A stretch of DNA of 6,801 nucleotides from assembly GCA_031263435.1 (NCBI GenBank), contig JAISFT010000262.1, positions 1 through 6,801 of the forward strand. The letters are read 5' to 3'. Made by a program: the position numbers and the translations under genes. Positions 6,666 to 6,801 of this stretch are shown here, piece by piece; the first letter of the stretch is position 1; the number at the start of each line of letters is the position of its first letter. The DNA is from Treponema sp. Lineage in GTDB: Bacteria; Spirochaetota; Spirochaetia; Treponematales; Breznakiellaceae. The notes under the pieces are model-generated. The model saw only the letters and a list, made by a program, of their open reading frames with translations, was not told where the DNA came from and searched no databases.

Positions 6666-6801
6666 TTTGCTGTGGGGGAAGAGATTTGTGAAGGGCAACA
6701 AAATTGTGGGCCAGGTTTAGTCCGGCGACCGCGGTCAGGAACTTACAGAATCGGCTAAGGTGCGGTTCAGGTCGGAAACGTGCTGTAAGCGGCCGGAAGC
6801 C
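6666..6801. other. Unassigned right-edge segment with nested palindromes
   Basis: No convincing gene is contained here. Visible inverted repeats are TCCGGC (6721-6726) with GCCGGA (6792-6797), enclosing CTTACAG (6742-6748) with CTGTAAG (6783-6789); a perfect 10-bp palindrome GACCGCGGTC lies at 6727-6736. The nesting would suit a structured RNA or the end of a mobile element continuing beyond the window. On the minus strand one frame is open from 6801 leftwards, and 'GLNLAHNFVALHKSL' in it loosely resembles the tail of DDE transposases. That frame has no stop until 5659, through the palindromic element and antisense to the DUF4838 gene, so it is not called as a gene. Confidence 0.4.

Noticed and set aside
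6458..6691. A 77-codon plus-strand frame over the palindromic element
   Set aside because: It starts inside the DUF4838 gene in another frame and mostly translates the inverted-repeat element, with no ribosome binding site. It is treated as a by-product of the element.
5659..6801. Minus-strand open frame through the palindromic element, read as a transposase
   Set aside because: Only a short stretch right of the element resembles a transposase tail. The rest is the element itself and antisense to the DUF4838 gene, and no catalytic acidic residues can be placed.
1..6801. CRISPR array, tRNA, rRNA or attachment sites
   Set aside because: No regularly spaced direct repeats, cloverleaf-like segments or rRNA-like sequence were seen on either strand.

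Overview
The window looks like chromosomal DNA of a spirochete, most likely a GC-rich Treponema or relative. The main evidence is the large central gene: an acidic, low-complexity cytoplasmic half, one membrane span, then a TPR-rich half. This is the layout of the spirochete-specific periplasmic flagellar collar protein FlcA (Borrelia BB0326). Two promoters that fit the flagellar sigma-28 (FliA) consensus in the adjacent divergent intergenic region support this. The genus is an inference; no rRNA or tRNA is present to anchor it.

Layout, left to right. (1) Positions 1-1139, minus strand: a radical SAM enzyme with a SPASM-like C-terminus, cut by the left window edge. (2) Positions 1218-2003, minus strand: an exported protein with two CBM48/AMPK-beta-like glycogen-binding-type modules, 78 bp upstream of the radical SAM gene and probably co-transcribed with it. 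(3) Positions 2004-2084: a compact divergent promoter region with one sigma-28-like promoter on each strand. (4) Positions 2085-5264, plus strand: the FlcA-like collar protein. (5) Positions 5317-6474, plus strand: a DUF4838-like, glycoside-hydrolase-type protein that looks short for its family. (6) Positions 6477-6665: a 189-bp near-symmetrical palindromic element with 17-bp perfect terminal inverted repeats, MITE-like. (7) Positions 6666-6801: unassigned DNA containing several smaller palindromes and an open minus-strand frame that runs off the right edge.

How the genes fit together. The collar gene and the exported CBM48 gene share a divergent region with matched TAAx-N15-GCCGATxx elements. 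This suggests that the little-known CBM48 protein, and perhaps the radical SAM gene behind it, are expressed with the late flagellar genes. The most notable points are this inferred flagellar co-regulation, the near-leaderless geometry of three of the four gene starts, the internally repetitive N-terminus of the collar protein, and the palindromic element abutting the apparently shortened DUF4838 gene.
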